Shown here one piece after another: positions 25,339 to 35,958 of a DNA stretch of 54,038 bases. The stretch is taken from contig JAGKWY010000014.1 of the NCBI GenBank assembly GCA_021151625.1, forward strand, positions 1-54,038. The letters run 5' to 3'. Below the pieces are notes generated by a model. That model searched no databases and was not told the DNA's origin. It worked only from the letters and a program-made list of their open reading frames with translations. The stretch comes from Gammaproteobacteria bacterium. GTDB taxonomy: Bacteria; Pseudomonadota; Gammaproteobacteria; Pseudomonadales; Cellvibrionaceae. How positions within the stretch are numbered: the first letter of the stretch is position 1; every line of letters starts with the position of its first letter. Made by a program: the position numbers and the translations under genes.

Positions 25339-25866
25339 CTAATCAAAATAAGCCCGATACCTAAGAAGACTTACTACCCCAGACTCAAAATAAATTTCAA
25401 CAACAGTTTCACCACGTTCAATATATACAGCATCTACCGAATGCTCAATAGAAAGCTTACCTATCACAACCTCTGCTTTTTGTCCCACATACAACCAATC
25501 CAGAAATTTTAGCTTATTGCTTTTCGTATAAATGCAGTTCAATTTTGTCCATTTTTCTTCTACATTAATGACAAACGCTGCAACATTGCCCTCCTGATTA
25601 TAAAGATAGCTTTTTAGACTACTGGTGCCATGTGGACTATTTACGGAAAAAACGGATAAATCTTTTTCTTCATAGAGTTTCTGAACATTCTCCATTTTCA
25701 AATAGTCTTCTATTTGATCAACCACCTTAGGATTAAATAACGAATGTGAAGCTTTATCTGAGCCCAACTGAATCTCATTTCTTAGACATTGTTCTAAATG
25801 TAAGGAGGAATCGGCGACCACAAGTTGCGAAGTAAAAATTAAGAATAAAACCGATAATATTTTCAT
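25339..25866 (-). CDS. Small secreted protein, candidate immunity protein of RHS-M23 toxin
   Basis: 175 residues with a clear signal peptide (LSVLFLIFTSQLVVADSS). The mature part (about 157 residues) has no family that I recognise; one Cys lies early (LEQCLRNE) and another in LNCIYTK. It starts 2 nt after the stop of the giant RHS gene on the same strand, the standard place for an immunity gene. An exported immunity protein is what an M23 peptidoglycan-targeting tip would require, because the target is periplasmic. The gene is AT-rich like the RHS tip. No direct evidence of binding exists. It could be an unrelated small envelope protein. Confidence 0.6.
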   Translation of the reverse strand: MKILSVLFLIFTSQLVVADSSLHLEQCLRNEIQLGSDKASHSLFNPKVVDQIEDYLKMENVQKLYEEKDLSVFSVNSPHGTSSLKSYLYNQEGNVAAFVINVEEKWTKLNCIYTKSNKLKFLDWLYVGQKAEVVIGKLSIEHSVDAVYIERGETVVEIYFESGVVSLLRYRAYFD

Positions 25867-25868
25867 GC

Positions 25869-28800
25869 TTATAAACTCAACAAACTTTTAAATTCTGATG
25901 GAGAATACCGAGAATCATATCTCGAAAAGTAACCACTCGTAGCATCTGGTCCATTTTTAGATGTAATAATCTCATAGTGTACATGCGGCCCAGTGCTATT
26001 TCCTGTTGAACCGGATTTCATAACTTCCTGCCCAGTTCTTATGTTATCACCAACCCTCACAGATAACGCACTTCCATGAGCTAACATAGAATATACATCA
26101 CCTTTACCGCTACTGGACGGGCCATGATTTATAATAACTAATTTCCCGTAATCTCCATTTTTTCCAGAAAAAACAACTCTTCCAGAATACGTAGCAACTA
26201 CGATGGTCCCAGTCTTGACGCTATAGTCCGTCCCACGATGAGTAGATGAGCACACAGAGCATGTACGTGTAGCGCTGTATTCTGATGAAATAGTCGCCCC
26301 TCCTACCGGACTACTCAAAACTAGCCCGTATCCTCTAACATCTATGAACGCCTGATTAGTCACATCAAAAAGCCCAGAATTAATCTGCTGATTAAAACTA
26401 CCTTGCCATTGATCGTGATTGAATTTTAAAGTCTCAACATAACTATTCCACATAGCGTTCCTTCGATCTTCAACATCTTGCTGCTCTCTTTTGAGTTCCT
26501 CAGCAGTTTTACCACAGGGCGTCGTAATACCACCTGGTGCCGTTGGCCCTGGATCACCACAAGTCTGATACCCACTCGGATCCGTAAAACTCAGCGGGTT
26601 GTTGAATACGTAGGAATAACGGTTGTAGCTCTGCGTATTATAGGGCGCTTGCACGAATGGGTCGGCACTCATGAACCTTCCGAGTTCCGGGTCGTAGACG
26701 CGGCCGTTCATGTGGATTAGGCCCACGGAATCCAGATGCTCGTGGTCGGTGAAACCGCGCGCGGTGGAGGTGGGGATTAGCATGTTGTCGAGTGGGCCAT
26801 TCCATTGCTGGTAGCGGCGCTCGCCCCAGGCGCCATTCGCCTGCCATTGCACATCCAATGCAGAAGTTACTGTGCCTTTGCTGAGTGCAACAATACTACC
26901 AACGTGATCGCGGTGCTGGTATTCGTAACCATAGGTTGCGCTGGTGTTAGTTCCCTTGCTGATGAATAACGCCATATCACCCACGTAGTGGATTTTTTGT
27001 GTTTCACCGTTCAGCGTGACCTCTTCATAAATTCCACCCACATAGTTGGTCACACGCCCATTGCTATCGCTGTGTTTAATTCGATCCTGATTCGGGCCGT
27101 ACACAATGGTGGAGAACTTGCTGCCCTGGGTGATGCTGGTCGGCGTATTGAACGGGCTGTATTGCACAGTGCGTGTTGACTCACCGGTTTTAGTCGCCGT
27201 TTCCAGGTTGCCAATTGCATCGTATTTGTAAGTCCAGCCATTTGCCGATGTCACTGCATGCGGGCCTGCAACGTTAGCACCGTTGGTGCCGTAGCCCATC
27301 GACAATGACGAACCTTGTACCTGCTCGTCCATTAGCTTGGATGTAAGATTGCCCAACGCGTCGTAAACATAATCGTTAGTGGCACTGCTGCAGCCATTAA
27401 AGCGTGCCGCTTTTAAACGATTGAGTCCGTCGTAACAGAAACTTTGCGTAACCGTATTTTTACGATCTTCACGCGCTTTTAAATTGCCCAGTGAATCGAA
27501 TGTATATTTTTGATCCTGAATCACCAAACTGCCTTTTACCGCGCGAATCGTTTCCAGACGATTGTTGTAAACATCGTAGGTTTGATTGGTAACAACACCA
27601 TTACCCAGAGTGAATTGTTTGAGGTTACCCAGCGCGTCGGCATCATCGGCTTTCCATACACGCGTACCCGCCGAGTCTTTCACTTCATTCAAATGGCCAT
27701 AGCTGTTGTAGCTATTGGCCACTACGTAACCGGTGGGATAAGTCACGCCTAATGGACGACTGAAATTATCGTAATGCTGGGTGATGCTATAGCTGTTAAC
27801 ACCAATGTTATAGCTGGTGGTTTCTGGCAAACCTTTATTGGTATAAGAATAAGATTCCGAATAGCTGGAGCTATCGGTACTTACACCACTCATACTCGCC
27901 AGCTGGCCTTTACCATATGCACTGGTGTCGTAATACCAATTTTGCGTAGTACCCGTACAACTACTGCTAGCCCTGTCGACACGTTTTACCTGACGACCAA
28001 GCGCATCGTAACCAAAACAGGTGCGCTGGTTTTTTGCATCGGTTTGCGTAGCCACCAGGCCTAACGAGTTGTAGGTGTAAGTCGTTTTGCCGGTGTTGGG
28101 GTCGGTCATTTCAGTTTTGCGACCCAACTTGTCGTACACCACATTCACCAGCGTTTTTACATCGTTATTTACTTGCGAGGTTTTTAAATCGCCCCAGGGC
28201 CAATAGGTAAAATCTACCGGTGTATTGGTATTGTCCTGTGAACGTATTACCCAACCTGCCGCATTTAAATAACGTGTTTGCGTTTGGCTCAAACGGTTAG
28301 TGGTGGTGTGACGCAAGCCATTGTAAGCAAATACTTCACTGGAGCTATCCGGATATCCAATGCTGCTGACACGACCCAGCGCATCGTAACTACGCGTTAC
28401 TGTTTGCTGGCTGCCGCCGTAATAGAAAGGCTCGCTCGTTTGATAAACACTGCCGCGACTGTTGTAACTTTGCAGCGTGTAAACGTCTTGTCCATTCAGC
28501 CCTTTACTGCGGGTACCAATTTCGCGATTAAACCCATCGTAATAGGTACGCACTGCGGCACTACCGGTAGTTTTTATTTGCTGATACCACTTGGCACTTG
28601 CGTGATACGACGAACAACCGCTGCAACTGCGGTAATCGATTTTGGTTTGCGTTGCATCGGCATAGGTAATTAATTCCAGGCGCCCGTAGGCGTCATAAGC
28701 GCGTTTGGTTTCCAAACCATTTGCATCTACTTCACTGGTGGGCGAGCTCCACACCGCATGGAATTTTGTGGTTTCTTTCAAATTCAGTGGACTGGTGACT

Positions 28801-31800
28801 TCCACCGTGCGTACACCCGCAGAGTCATAACTTTCGTTAATACTGGTGGTACGTGTGACAACATCCAATCCATCATTGGCAGTATCGTCCCAGGTTTCTG
28901 TCACGCTATTTACCGAACCCAAACCGTTGTAACCGTATGTGGTTGTCAACTTTATTGCAGCGGCAGCGGTAGCATCTGGCTCAATGGTTTTGGATTCCAA
29001 TTGACCCAGTGCGTTATAAGTAAATGATTGCGTGCGTACATCGTAAGCAGATTTTGTAGCGGCACTTACCGCACTACCAACCCAGGCATAAGCTTTCTGT
29101 TTTTGCACCAAACCGCGCGCATCACCTTTTTGGGTGATATCCAGATTTTCCATCGCCTTGATTTGCACGGATGCAGAAGAACCGGATGTGTCACAAGTCG
29201 ATGTTTGGCTATACACCAACACGCCATCTGCGGTGAAATCATTATCAGCACCGCTACCCGCACTGGTGACAACAATTGCTGGATTTTCAGCAAGCAGATC
29301 GCACGAGGCTATTGCATCTTTTTGATTCTGACTTTGCGCGGCAGCAACTTTGGTTCCATCCAAATCCCACTGCTCGTTGCTGGATTTATAGAGGTACGCA
29401 AAATAGTGCGGACTCTTATAGCCTGAATCTACATCATCGCTATAAATTCTTACCTTCCATTGGTTGCGTGTTTCCGACAGCAAGGACGACGATGCCTCAC
29501 TCCAACTAGCGTCACTATTGTAAACACGTTGACGTTTTATTTTTCCGGAAAGTTTGTACTCACTATTTGCCGCCTGATAATAATCAGTCACCGTTTTTAT
29601 CGGCGTGTATCCCGCAACTGTTTCCAGTTTTTCAACTTTGGCAAAACCTAAATCGCCATAACCCGCACCGTGGGTTTTTGCACCAAAATATTTGTATTCG
29701 GTTTTATTGGTGCCGCCAGCGCCGTTGGTGATTTGGATTTCACTAACGCCAAGTCGCTTAGCCAGGATTTTAGTTTGTTTTACATAACCCAACTCATCTT
29801 CCAACACAGTATCGCTGGGGATGACTTCATAAATTGTATTGGACGCGAGCGGTGAATACTTGATGTCTATTCTTCGCGCAGATTCCAATACTGACTCTAT
29901 ACGATTGGAGATCATATTATTTTTTAAGCGATAGTGATCTTCGTAAGTCCCATTATTATCGAAATCATCAAATTTGAGCGTGCTAGAGACAAGGCCGACT
30001 GAGTTAGGATCAAGATTAGGATAGGCCCATTGGAAATCACTCCAATTGCGATAAGTGAGTGGTGCCGCAAAACTCGGATTGCCTTGTGCATCAGAACCCA
30101 AGGATAAGTAAACCCTGGCTTCATGATCAATAATACTTTCTTCCTCCTTGTAACAACTTTGCAAACTGCCATCGAGTGGTTGCAAGCAACGTCTAAAAAT
30201 ACGAGCACCCGATTCGACAATATCGTCGAGGCCATCGCCATTAAAGTCCACCACTGTACGATTGCAACGATCATAGCTAATGGCAGTTTCTGAATAACGC
30301 TGCGCGTCCAATCCACAAAAACGCAGGTATTTATTGCCAATTGCTGTCACTACTGGTGCACGGAAACCCGGTACTGCGGCTCCGCTATTGACCAGTTTGC
30401 CAACACCCAATGCAATAGAAAATGCGCCGGCTTCGCCCGACGTTAAATCGCCGTTAGTGGCCTTTGGCAAACTAGCCAAGTCGGTAATACCGTCGCCGTT
30501 AAAATCTCCCATAAAGCCAATCCCGCTTAAAGGATAAGGGCCTTGCAGGTCAATTGAGCCTGGAGTAGCAGTTCCATCACTCAACCCCATATAAACAGGA
30601 AGTGTTGTCAGTGGATGACGATAATCCACCGGCGCATATAGATCCTTGCTGCCATCACCATTTAAGTCCATAAAATGAAGGCTATAGTTATAGGGAAACC
30701 CGTTGGTTACCCCACTAAACCAAGTTTGGAAAGGCAGAAATCCCGCTCCTTTGTCATTTAACGCTACCGAAACGTCTTCACGCAAAGGCTCATACCAACA
30801 CGCCTCTTTCGGATCGTTTCCGAAACAATTTGGCGCGCGGATCAAATCCACATAGCCATCAGAATTTACGTCCACATAGTGCAGCTTATAAAAAAACACC
30901 CACTCCCCTGTATCCGGGAAAACACGCGTATAGGGATTCGGGCCAATCAGCTGGTGGTGTTCCTTTCCTGTAAACGTCAACTCATTTTTTGCAATATCAA
31001 ATCCCTCAGCTGGCGTAGTTGTAATAGCCGTTCCATTGCTGAGATATACCTTAATACCAGTAGAACCGTTCCACACAATATCGTCACGACCGTCCTGGTT
31101 CATGTCAATGGGCTTCAAGGTAGCTTGCGTTGCCTCAGGCAGAGCCGCGGTATTTGGCTCAAGCACACCATCCCCATTGATATCCAACCAGGCACTATTT
31201 GGCGCGACCGGCTCAGTGCGATCAACTTGAGTTAAGCGATAATTTTCTGCAGTTTGTAAATTCCAATCAAATGCCACCGGTGCAGCACAGCTATAGGCAG
31301 CACACTGCGTCACGCTTGCCAAACGGCTGGTTTTCGCAGGGTCTGAATAGGATTTACCCTGGTAGGTTTGACCTAACTGTTGATAGCTTAAATTGTAAGA
31401 GGAAACAGTGGCTCCTACAGACTTGATTTCTATTTTGGAAAGCCGTTTATCAGTTTTTACTCTCGTACCGGCAATATATTTCAGCGCAATATCATCACGA
31501 TTTTCATAAACAAATTTCACTGTGTTCAACGCGCCGAAGATTGGGTCTATCTTGTAGGAAATGGTATCGGGGTAGTGACTTTGAATTCCGTCACTTGTAG
31601 TTTTTAGATAAGTCACCGTCCAACTATTACCCGCAACATCCTGCTGGCTGGTCATGTACCAGGCATAGGTTTGGCTTTGGTCATCAGCGAGTTTGCTGTC
31701 AGCGTTGTAACCATAACGACTAGTTGCGCCCGAATTACTGGTAACTTCCCAGTAATCGCCCAGCTTTTTAATGCGCAGGAAGCTTTCACTTTCGGTGCGA

Positions 31801-34800
31801 TATTCACCGCTACTCACTTCAACGAGGCGCTGACCATCCAGACAATATTTGTAATTATCGCCAGCCTGAATACCACTGGTGAAACCATCGCGAATCATGG
31901 ATGCATTGCAACGACTGATTACCGATAAACCACTCAGCGACCAACCCCACCCCAGCAATCCATTTTTTTGGTTTGAACTATAAGCAAGTTGCAACTTGGG
32001 TTGCACGCCATTTATGCCTGGCGGAAGTGCAATAGGAATGGAGTAATTAAAAGAACCATCGGCCCCCACACCCTCATTTCCAGAAAGAGCTCCGTTAAAT
32101 ACGGCCTCTGCCATAGCATCGGAACCAGGATCTACAGGCAACTGATTTTTGGTTGTTTGTAAAAACGCAGCCCCCGTGTAGACGAGATCAATGGATGATG
32201 TTGATGACGATGAGCTTGTCTGTATTTGACTTGCAGAAACATCGATATAGTCGATATTCGAACCTGCCGTACTGGTGGCGGCAACCAATTTAATTTTGTT
32301 GGCGCCTGCGCGCAGTGTTACCGAAAATATTTCATCGGCCCAAGCTGTCCAAGACTTGGTAGAGACAAACGTTTTTGATCCAACCTTCACGCCATTCACA
32401 AATAAATCCATCGGGCGTGAAGGAGGATTGCCGTTACTGTAACGAACCAACACTTGCGCAGATCCAGCGACAGGCTGATCGACATTCCATTCAATAAAAC
32501 TTCCAAGTGCTGCGTTGTAATCACCATAACCAGTACCCGAGAAGCCGGGATTTTCTTGTGTTACAGCAACACCAGATAACAGCGTTGCAGCCTCCGCCTC
32601 ATAACGTTTGGCGGAAGAGAGGCTTGATGACGAAAAAGACGTACTCGTAGAGATGCTGGATGAACTCCGACTAGAAGAACTTGTAGAATTGGAAATTGTT
32701 GACGACGAACTACTCGTTTGAGCGGTCACAGTAACAGTTTGGGGGACACTTTCATTGCTACAACCACTTGCATTACACGCCTTAACTTTATAAGTGTATT
32801 GACCAACCGATTTAGCGGTAACTCCCTGATAGGACTTGGAGGTAAATAACGGATTCCCGCCATTACTAACTAATTCATTATTCTCATACAGCTGATAATA
32901 GTTAGTGTAATCAACACCTACCCAGCTAACTTGAAATTCGCCGGTTGCAGTTGTAGATGGCGACACACTCAGAGCAGGAATAGCCGGCACCGGCAATGTG
33001 ACACTGACTGTTTTTGTATCTGCTAAGGTAGTGCAATCTTCCGCTGGCGTATATTTGCAGTCATAGAGTTCGTAGGTATAAAGGCCATCTAATTTTTTAT
33101 CAAAATTCATCGCCCCCGAAGGGCCATTCCCTGTGACTAGCTGCGACGAAAACCCGGAATTACGCTTTTCAAATAAGCGTGTTGAATAGGTTGCATTTTT
33201 CCAACTAACAATATATTTGCCTTGGCCATCGTTGCTATCCACTGACAACCTGGGCGGCAAATCGTTAACAGTTACTTTAAAGCTGCGCGCTGCCTGCAAC
33301 TCGCCATCGGAAATCTGCAGGGTTACTGTAGCCGTACCCGTTTTATTCGCGGCTGGGGTAACTACCAATGTATGCTTACCTGGATCAACGGAGTCACGAA
33401 CCACGCTCACATTAGCGGCAGGAACCAAAAAGCTTTCGCCAGATGGGACGCTAACACCAACCGTGTTAAGTGGCTGATCATCCGTAATGGTGAATACAAA
33501 CGGGTTTGAAGTCGCATTTTCGTCGACAACTAAATCGGGGATCGCTGACATTGTCGGCGGATCATTGACTGAACTCACCGTGACGTTAAATTTAATAGTT
33601 GATGCAGCAGTACCGTATCTGACGGTCAACGAAATTTCGCTAACTCCATAAGCATTAGCAGAAGGAGCTATACGTAAGGACCGACTTAACCCGGTACCAG
33701 TTATCGTCAAACTTGCATTAGTTATTAGCGTGGTATTTGATGAAGTCGCCTCAAAAGTAAATGAACCAGCTAATGACTCCGGATAAATAATCGTGAATGG
33801 CACTGAGGCATTGGCATCCTCATTCAACGTAACAGGTGATACAGGTTGAATCACGGGTGCAACATTGCCAACAACAATCATTGCCTCTTTAGCACCACCA
33901 CAGTCGTCTGGAATTGGGCCATTCTGACAATGTCCCTCTAAACGATAGATATAAATACCCGGCTGTTTCCCGGTGATATCTACATACGTTAGGCCCACTG
34001 CGGGGATTTCAGTCAATGTTCCGTTTAACTCTTTCCATTTCAGCTGTGCATATTGGTAGGAACCATTCCAACAAACTCTAAAATTTCCGTCCAGGTCTGT
34101 CTCAGGAACATAAATTCCTATTGATGAGCCACTACTAATGGACGCACCACAAACAAACGCCGAACTGCTTGAAGCGGCGGAGCTTGAAGAATAACTACTA
34201 GAACTGGAGGTAAGCGCGATTGAGCTGGGAACAGAGCTTCTTGATGACGAGCTAGCACTACTGATCACAGCCGATGAGAAACTGTTTGAACTGGACACCA
34301 AACTCGCAACCGAACTTCTCGATGATGTGGCAGGGCTGGATGAAGAAGCCGCCGAAGACGAAATACCAACTGCCGCACCGGTTGCCCAATCAGAGCAGCC
34401 AGTTGGGTTACAGGCTTTAACCTGATAGACATAATTAACGCCCGGTAATACCGTCGAGTCGACATAACCCGTTTGGTTTTGGCCTACTAAAGTGGCCAGC
34501 GGAGCTGAATTGCGCTGCAATTCATAGGATGCAGCGCCCGTAGGGGGAGCCCAGGAAATGGTAATTGAATTACTGCCAGGAATCGCAGAGAAGCCGATTG
34601 GGGTAGCTGGGCGCAAGGGAACTGTCACAGACGAAGAAGCAACCCGTGCCCCTGAACATCCCGCCGAGTTACAGGCCTGAACACTATAGGTGTAGGCAGT
34701 ACCCGGCGTTGCCGTTGTATCGTTGTAGCTATTGGTATAGCTAAAATCCAATCCGCCGGAATTACGTGACACTTCATAACGAGTGGCAGTAGCACCGGCG

Positions 34801-35441
34801 GATGACGGCACCCAGCTAATTGCAACCGCAGGCCCACTCACGTTGACGGTAATGCTCGACGGAGTGTTGGGCACAGAGAGAATACTACTTGAAGAACTGC
34901 TAACCGAGCTGATAGCCGGACTTGAGGACAACGCAACTGCTGACGATGCTTTGGAGCTGGACGCCATCACAGAACTAACCGACGAGCTTCTCGCTGAACT
35001 GGTAGCGGGGCTGGACGAAACAGGAGCACTTGAAGCTGCCACACTGGATGAGCTTTTTGAGCTAGCGGCAGCAGACGACGCGGGACGAGAAACAACGATG
35101 GTACCGGAGGCGCTATTACAAACCTGGGCTGATTGACCCACCTGGCAATAGTTATCCACCCTGAATGTGTAAGTTCCACTTTTCATGGAAGTAAAGGTTC
35201 TGGACCCCGTAGATCCCATCAAATGACCATCAATAGTATTTCCGTCTTGCCAGAGATCGACGAACAAACTTACCCCAGACCAAGTAATAGTAAACGTGCC
35301 ATCCCCATCGGAATCGGTTGGAGGAACATTTATTGAAACGGCTGAAAATGCGTTTGCAGAAAATGAAAAGCCTGCGCAGATACAAATTATTTTTAAAATT
35401 AAGCGGAAAAAGTTGCAGGTTTTTTTATAAAGGGTGTCCAT
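25869..35441 (-). CDS. Giant RHS/SpvB polymorphic-toxin-like protein with CBM6 and C-terminal M23 peptidase
   Basis: 3190 residues. The ATG at 35441 has AAAGGA 6 nt upstream (frame open to 35465) and begins a signal peptide ending NAFSAV. Order: poly-Ser linkers alternating with Fn3- and cadherin-like domains (about 20-930); a CBM6/35-like module (about 945-1070, YEAEAATLLSG ... NIDYIDVSA); an SpvB-type domain (about 1095-1300); FG-GAP/VCBS repeats with FNGDGxxD motifs (about 1430-1850); YD/RHS repeats (about 2180-2820); and the RHS core ending GRFMSADPF ... NPLSFTDPSGY (about 2850-2960). After a variable stretch comes an intact M23/LytM domain (about 3060-3170) with HRGTD, MLAHG and GPHVHYE. 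This predicts a secreted or surface shell delivering a peptidoglycan endopeptidase. The glycan-binding module and Fn3 front are unusual for such toxins. Confidence 0.87.
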   Translation of the reverse strand: MDTLYKKTCNFFRLILKIICICAGFSFSANAFSAVSINVPPTDSDGDGTFTITWSGVSLFVDLWQDGNTIDGHLMGSTGSRTFTSMKSGTYTFRVDNYCQVGQSAQVCNSASGTIVVSRPASSAAASSKSSSSVAASSAPVSSSPATSSARSSSVSSVMASSSKASSAVALSSSPAISSVSSSSSSILSVPNTPSSITVNVSGPAVAISWVPSSAGATATRYEVSRNSGGLDFSYTNSYNDTTATPGTAYTYSVQACNSAGCSGARVASSSVTVPLRPATPIGFSAIPGSNSITISWAPPTGAASYELQRNSAPLATLVGQNQTGYVDSTVLPGVNYVYQVKACNPTGCSDWATGAAVGISSSAASSSSPATSSRSSVASLVSSSNSFSSAVISSASSSSRSSVPSSIALTSSSSSYSSSSAASSSSAFVCGASISSGSSIGIYVPETDLDGNFRVCWNGSYQYAQLKWKELNGTLTEIPAVGLTYVDITGKQPGIYIYRLEGHCQNGPIPDDCGGAKEAMIVVGNVAPVIQPVSPVTLNEDANASVPFTIIYPESLAGSFTFEATSSNTTLITNASLTITGTGLSRSLRIAPSANAYGVSEISLTVRYGTAASTIKFNVTVSSVNDPPTMSAIPDLVVDENATSNPFVFTITDDQPLNTVGVSVPSGESFLVPAANVSVVRDSVDPGKHTLVVTPAANKTGTATVTLQISDGELQAARSFKVTVNDLPPRLSVDSNDGQGKYIVSWKNATYSTRLFEKRNSGFSSQLVTGNGPSGAMNFDKKLDGLYTYELYDCKYTPAEDCTTLADTKTVSVTLPVPAIPALSVSPSTTATGEFQVSWVGVDYTNYYQLYENNELVSNGGNPLFTSKSYQGVTAKSVGQYTYKVKACNASGCSNESVPQTVTVTAQTSSSSSTISNSTSSSSRSSSSISTSTSFSSSSLSSAKRYEAEAATLLSGVAVTQENPGFSGTGYGDYNAALGSFIEWNVDQPVAGSAQVLVRYSNGNPPSRPMDLFVNGVKVGSKTFVSTKSWTAWADEIFSVTLRAGANKIKLVAATSTAGSNIDYIDVSASQIQTSSSSSTSSIDLVYTGAAFLQTTKNQLPVDPGSDAMAEAVFNGALSGNEGVGADGSFNYSIPIALPPGINGVQPKLQLAYSSNQKNGLLGWGWSLSGLSVISRCNASMIRDGFTSGIQAGDNYKYCLDGQRLVEVSSGEYRTESESFLRIKKLGDYWEVTSNSGATSRYGYNADSKLADDQSQTYAWYMTSQQDVAGNSWTVTYLKTTSDGIQSHYPDTISYKIDPIFGALNTVKFVYENRDDIALKYIAGTRVKTDKRLSKIEIKSVGATVSSYNLSYQQLGQTYQGKSYSDPAKTSRLASVTQCAAYSCAAPVAFDWNLQTAENYRLTQVDRTEPVAPNSAWLDINGDGVLEPNTAALPEATQATLKPIDMNQDGRDDIVWNGSTGIKVYLSNGTAITTTPAEGFDIAKNELTFTGKEHHQLIGPNPYTRVFPDTGEWVFFYKLHYVDVNSDGYVDLIRAPNCFGNDPKEACWYEPLREDVSVALNDKGAGFLPFQTWFSGVTNGFPYNYSLHFMDLNGDGSKDLYAPVDYRHPLTTLPVYMGLSDGTATPGSIDLQGPYPLSGIGFMGDFNGDGITDLASLPKATNGDLTSGEAGAFSIALGVGKLVNSGAAVPGFRAPVVTAIGNKYLRFCGLDAQRYSETAISYDRCNRTVVDFNGDGLDDIVESGARIFRRCLQPLDGSLQSCYKEEESIIDHEARVYLSLGSDAQGNPSFAAPLTYRNWSDFQWAYPNLDPNSVGLVSSTLKFDDFDNNGTYEDHYRLKNNMISNRIESVLESARRIDIKYSPLASNTIYEVIPSDTVLEDELGYVKQTKILAKRLGVSEIQITNGAGGTNKTEYKYFGAKTHGAGYGDLGFAKVEKLETVAGYTPIKTVTDYYQAANSEYKLSGKIKRQRVYNSDASWSEASSSLLSETRNQWKVRIYSDDVDSGYKSPHYFAYLYKSSNEQWDLDGTKVAAAQSQNQKDAIASCDLLAENPAIVVTSAGSGADNDFTADGVLVYSQTSTCDTSGSSASVQIKAMENLDITQKGDARGLVQKQKAYAWVGSAVSAATKSAYDVRTQSFTYNALGQLESKTIEPDATAAAAIKLTTTYGYNGLGSVNSVTETWDDTANDGLDVVTRTTSINESYDSAGVRTVEVTSPLNLKETTKFHAVWSSPTSEVDANGLETKRAYDAYGRLELITYADATQTKIDYRSCSGCSSYHASAKWYQQIKTTGSAAVRTYYDGFNREIGTRSKGLNGQDVYTLQSYNSRGSVYQTSEPFYYGGSQQTVTRSYDALGRVSSIGYPDSSSEVFAYNGLRHTTTNRLSQTQTRYLNAAGWVIRSQDNTNTPVDFTYWPWGDLKTSQVNNDVKTLVNVVYDKLGRKTEMTDPNTGKTTYTYNSLGLVATQTDAKNQRTCFGYDALGRQVKRVDRASSSCTGTTQNWYYDTSAYGKGQLASMSGVSTDSSSYSESYSYTNKGLPETTSYNIGVNSYSITQHYDNFSRPLGVTYPTGYVVANSYNSYGHLNEVKDSAGTRVWKADDADALGNLKQFTLGNGVVTNQTYDVYNNRLETIRAVKGSLVIQDQKYTFDSLGNLKAREDRKNTVTQSFCYDGLNRLKAARFNGCSSATNDYVYDALGNLTSKLMDEQVQGSSLSMGYGTNGANVAGPHAVTSANGWTYKYDAIGNLETATKTGESTRTVQYSPFNTPTSITQGSKFSTIVYGPNQDRIKHSDSNGRVTNYVGGIYEEVTLNGETQKIHYVGDMALFISKGTNTSATYGYEYQHRDHVGSIVALSKGTVTSALDVQWQANGAWGERRYQQWNGPLDNMLIPTSTARGFTDHEHLDSVGLIHMNGRVYDPELGRFMSADPFVQAPYNTQSYNRYSYVFNNPLSFTDPSGYQTCGDPGPTAPGGITTPCGKTAEELKREQQDVEDRRNAMWNSYVETLKFNHDQWQGSFNQQINSGLFDVTNQAFIDVRGYGLVLSSPVGGATISSEYSATRTCSVCSSTHRGTDYSVKTGTIVVATYSGRVVFSGKNGDYGKLVIINHGPSSSGKGDVYSMLAHGSALSVRVGDNIRTGQEVMKSGSTGNSTGPHVHYEIITSKNGPDATSGYFSRYDSRYSPSEFKSLLSL

Positions 35442-35958
35442 AATTGATCCTTTGAAAACATCCAAAAAAATTAATAGCAGAACGAGAAAAACGAATAACG
35501 TCAGGAAAAATACCGTAGCGAAAAAGCGGTTATAGGTAATGCGCCGGGAATCACTGACTTAAAGGGAGGGGAGTGTTTTTATATATGAAAGCACAAAAAG
35601 ACAAACTTCCTTTGTTCTGGCAATAACGAATGCGCATTATATTGATGATGATTTTGGCGTCTAATACTTTTTAGTAATATTGTTTTTTTAGGCCTTAACC
35701 ACCTCAGCTTGTCTCACCCTCTAGCAGCACTCAAACCCTTAATAGCTATTTGGATTGATTCGTTTTTTTGGAATAAAAACTACCTATCGGTGTTTGCAGA
35801 TAGGAGTTTGGTTTGGCGAAGCCTCATTTTGTTAATCGTTAAATTTTCATCCCCGAATTGACTTTTGTCATGCTTGGGTGAATATTATCCAAGTGCCAAA
35901 AAATCATATTAATTGGCCAATTCCCTACCCAATAATAATGTCAAACGAGAATATCCCT
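35442..35958. other. Intergenic region between RHS gene and second Exop_C-like gene
   Basis: About 515 bp, AT-rich, with no supportable gene. The left part must hold the RHS promoter (minus strand). The right part holds repeat copy 4 and the promoter-like TTGACT/TATTAT pair (35858-35888) of the Exop_C-like gene. Confidence 0.6.
35733..35815 (+). repeat. Repeat/terminator unit, copy 4
   Basis: The 37-bp block (35733-35769) matches 29 of 37 positions of copy 1. It is followed, as there, by a hairpin CCTATC-GGTGTTTGCA-GATAGG (35783-35804). Compared with copy 1 (CCGATC/GATCGG) the stem changed on both sides together, so pairing is kept. No terminated gene lies before it on the plus strand. Confidence 0.6.

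Noticed and set aside
26478..31928. Many plus-strand open frames of 60-130 codons across the RHS region
   Set aside because: They lie wholly inside the RHS gene in antisense, have no ribosome sites or known motifs, and arise from its repetitive composition.
34140..35080. Clustered short repeats that could suggest a minisatellite or CRISPR
   Set aside because: They are serine-codon runs of the poly-Ser linkers between Fn3-like domains; no regular spacer/repeat structure exists.
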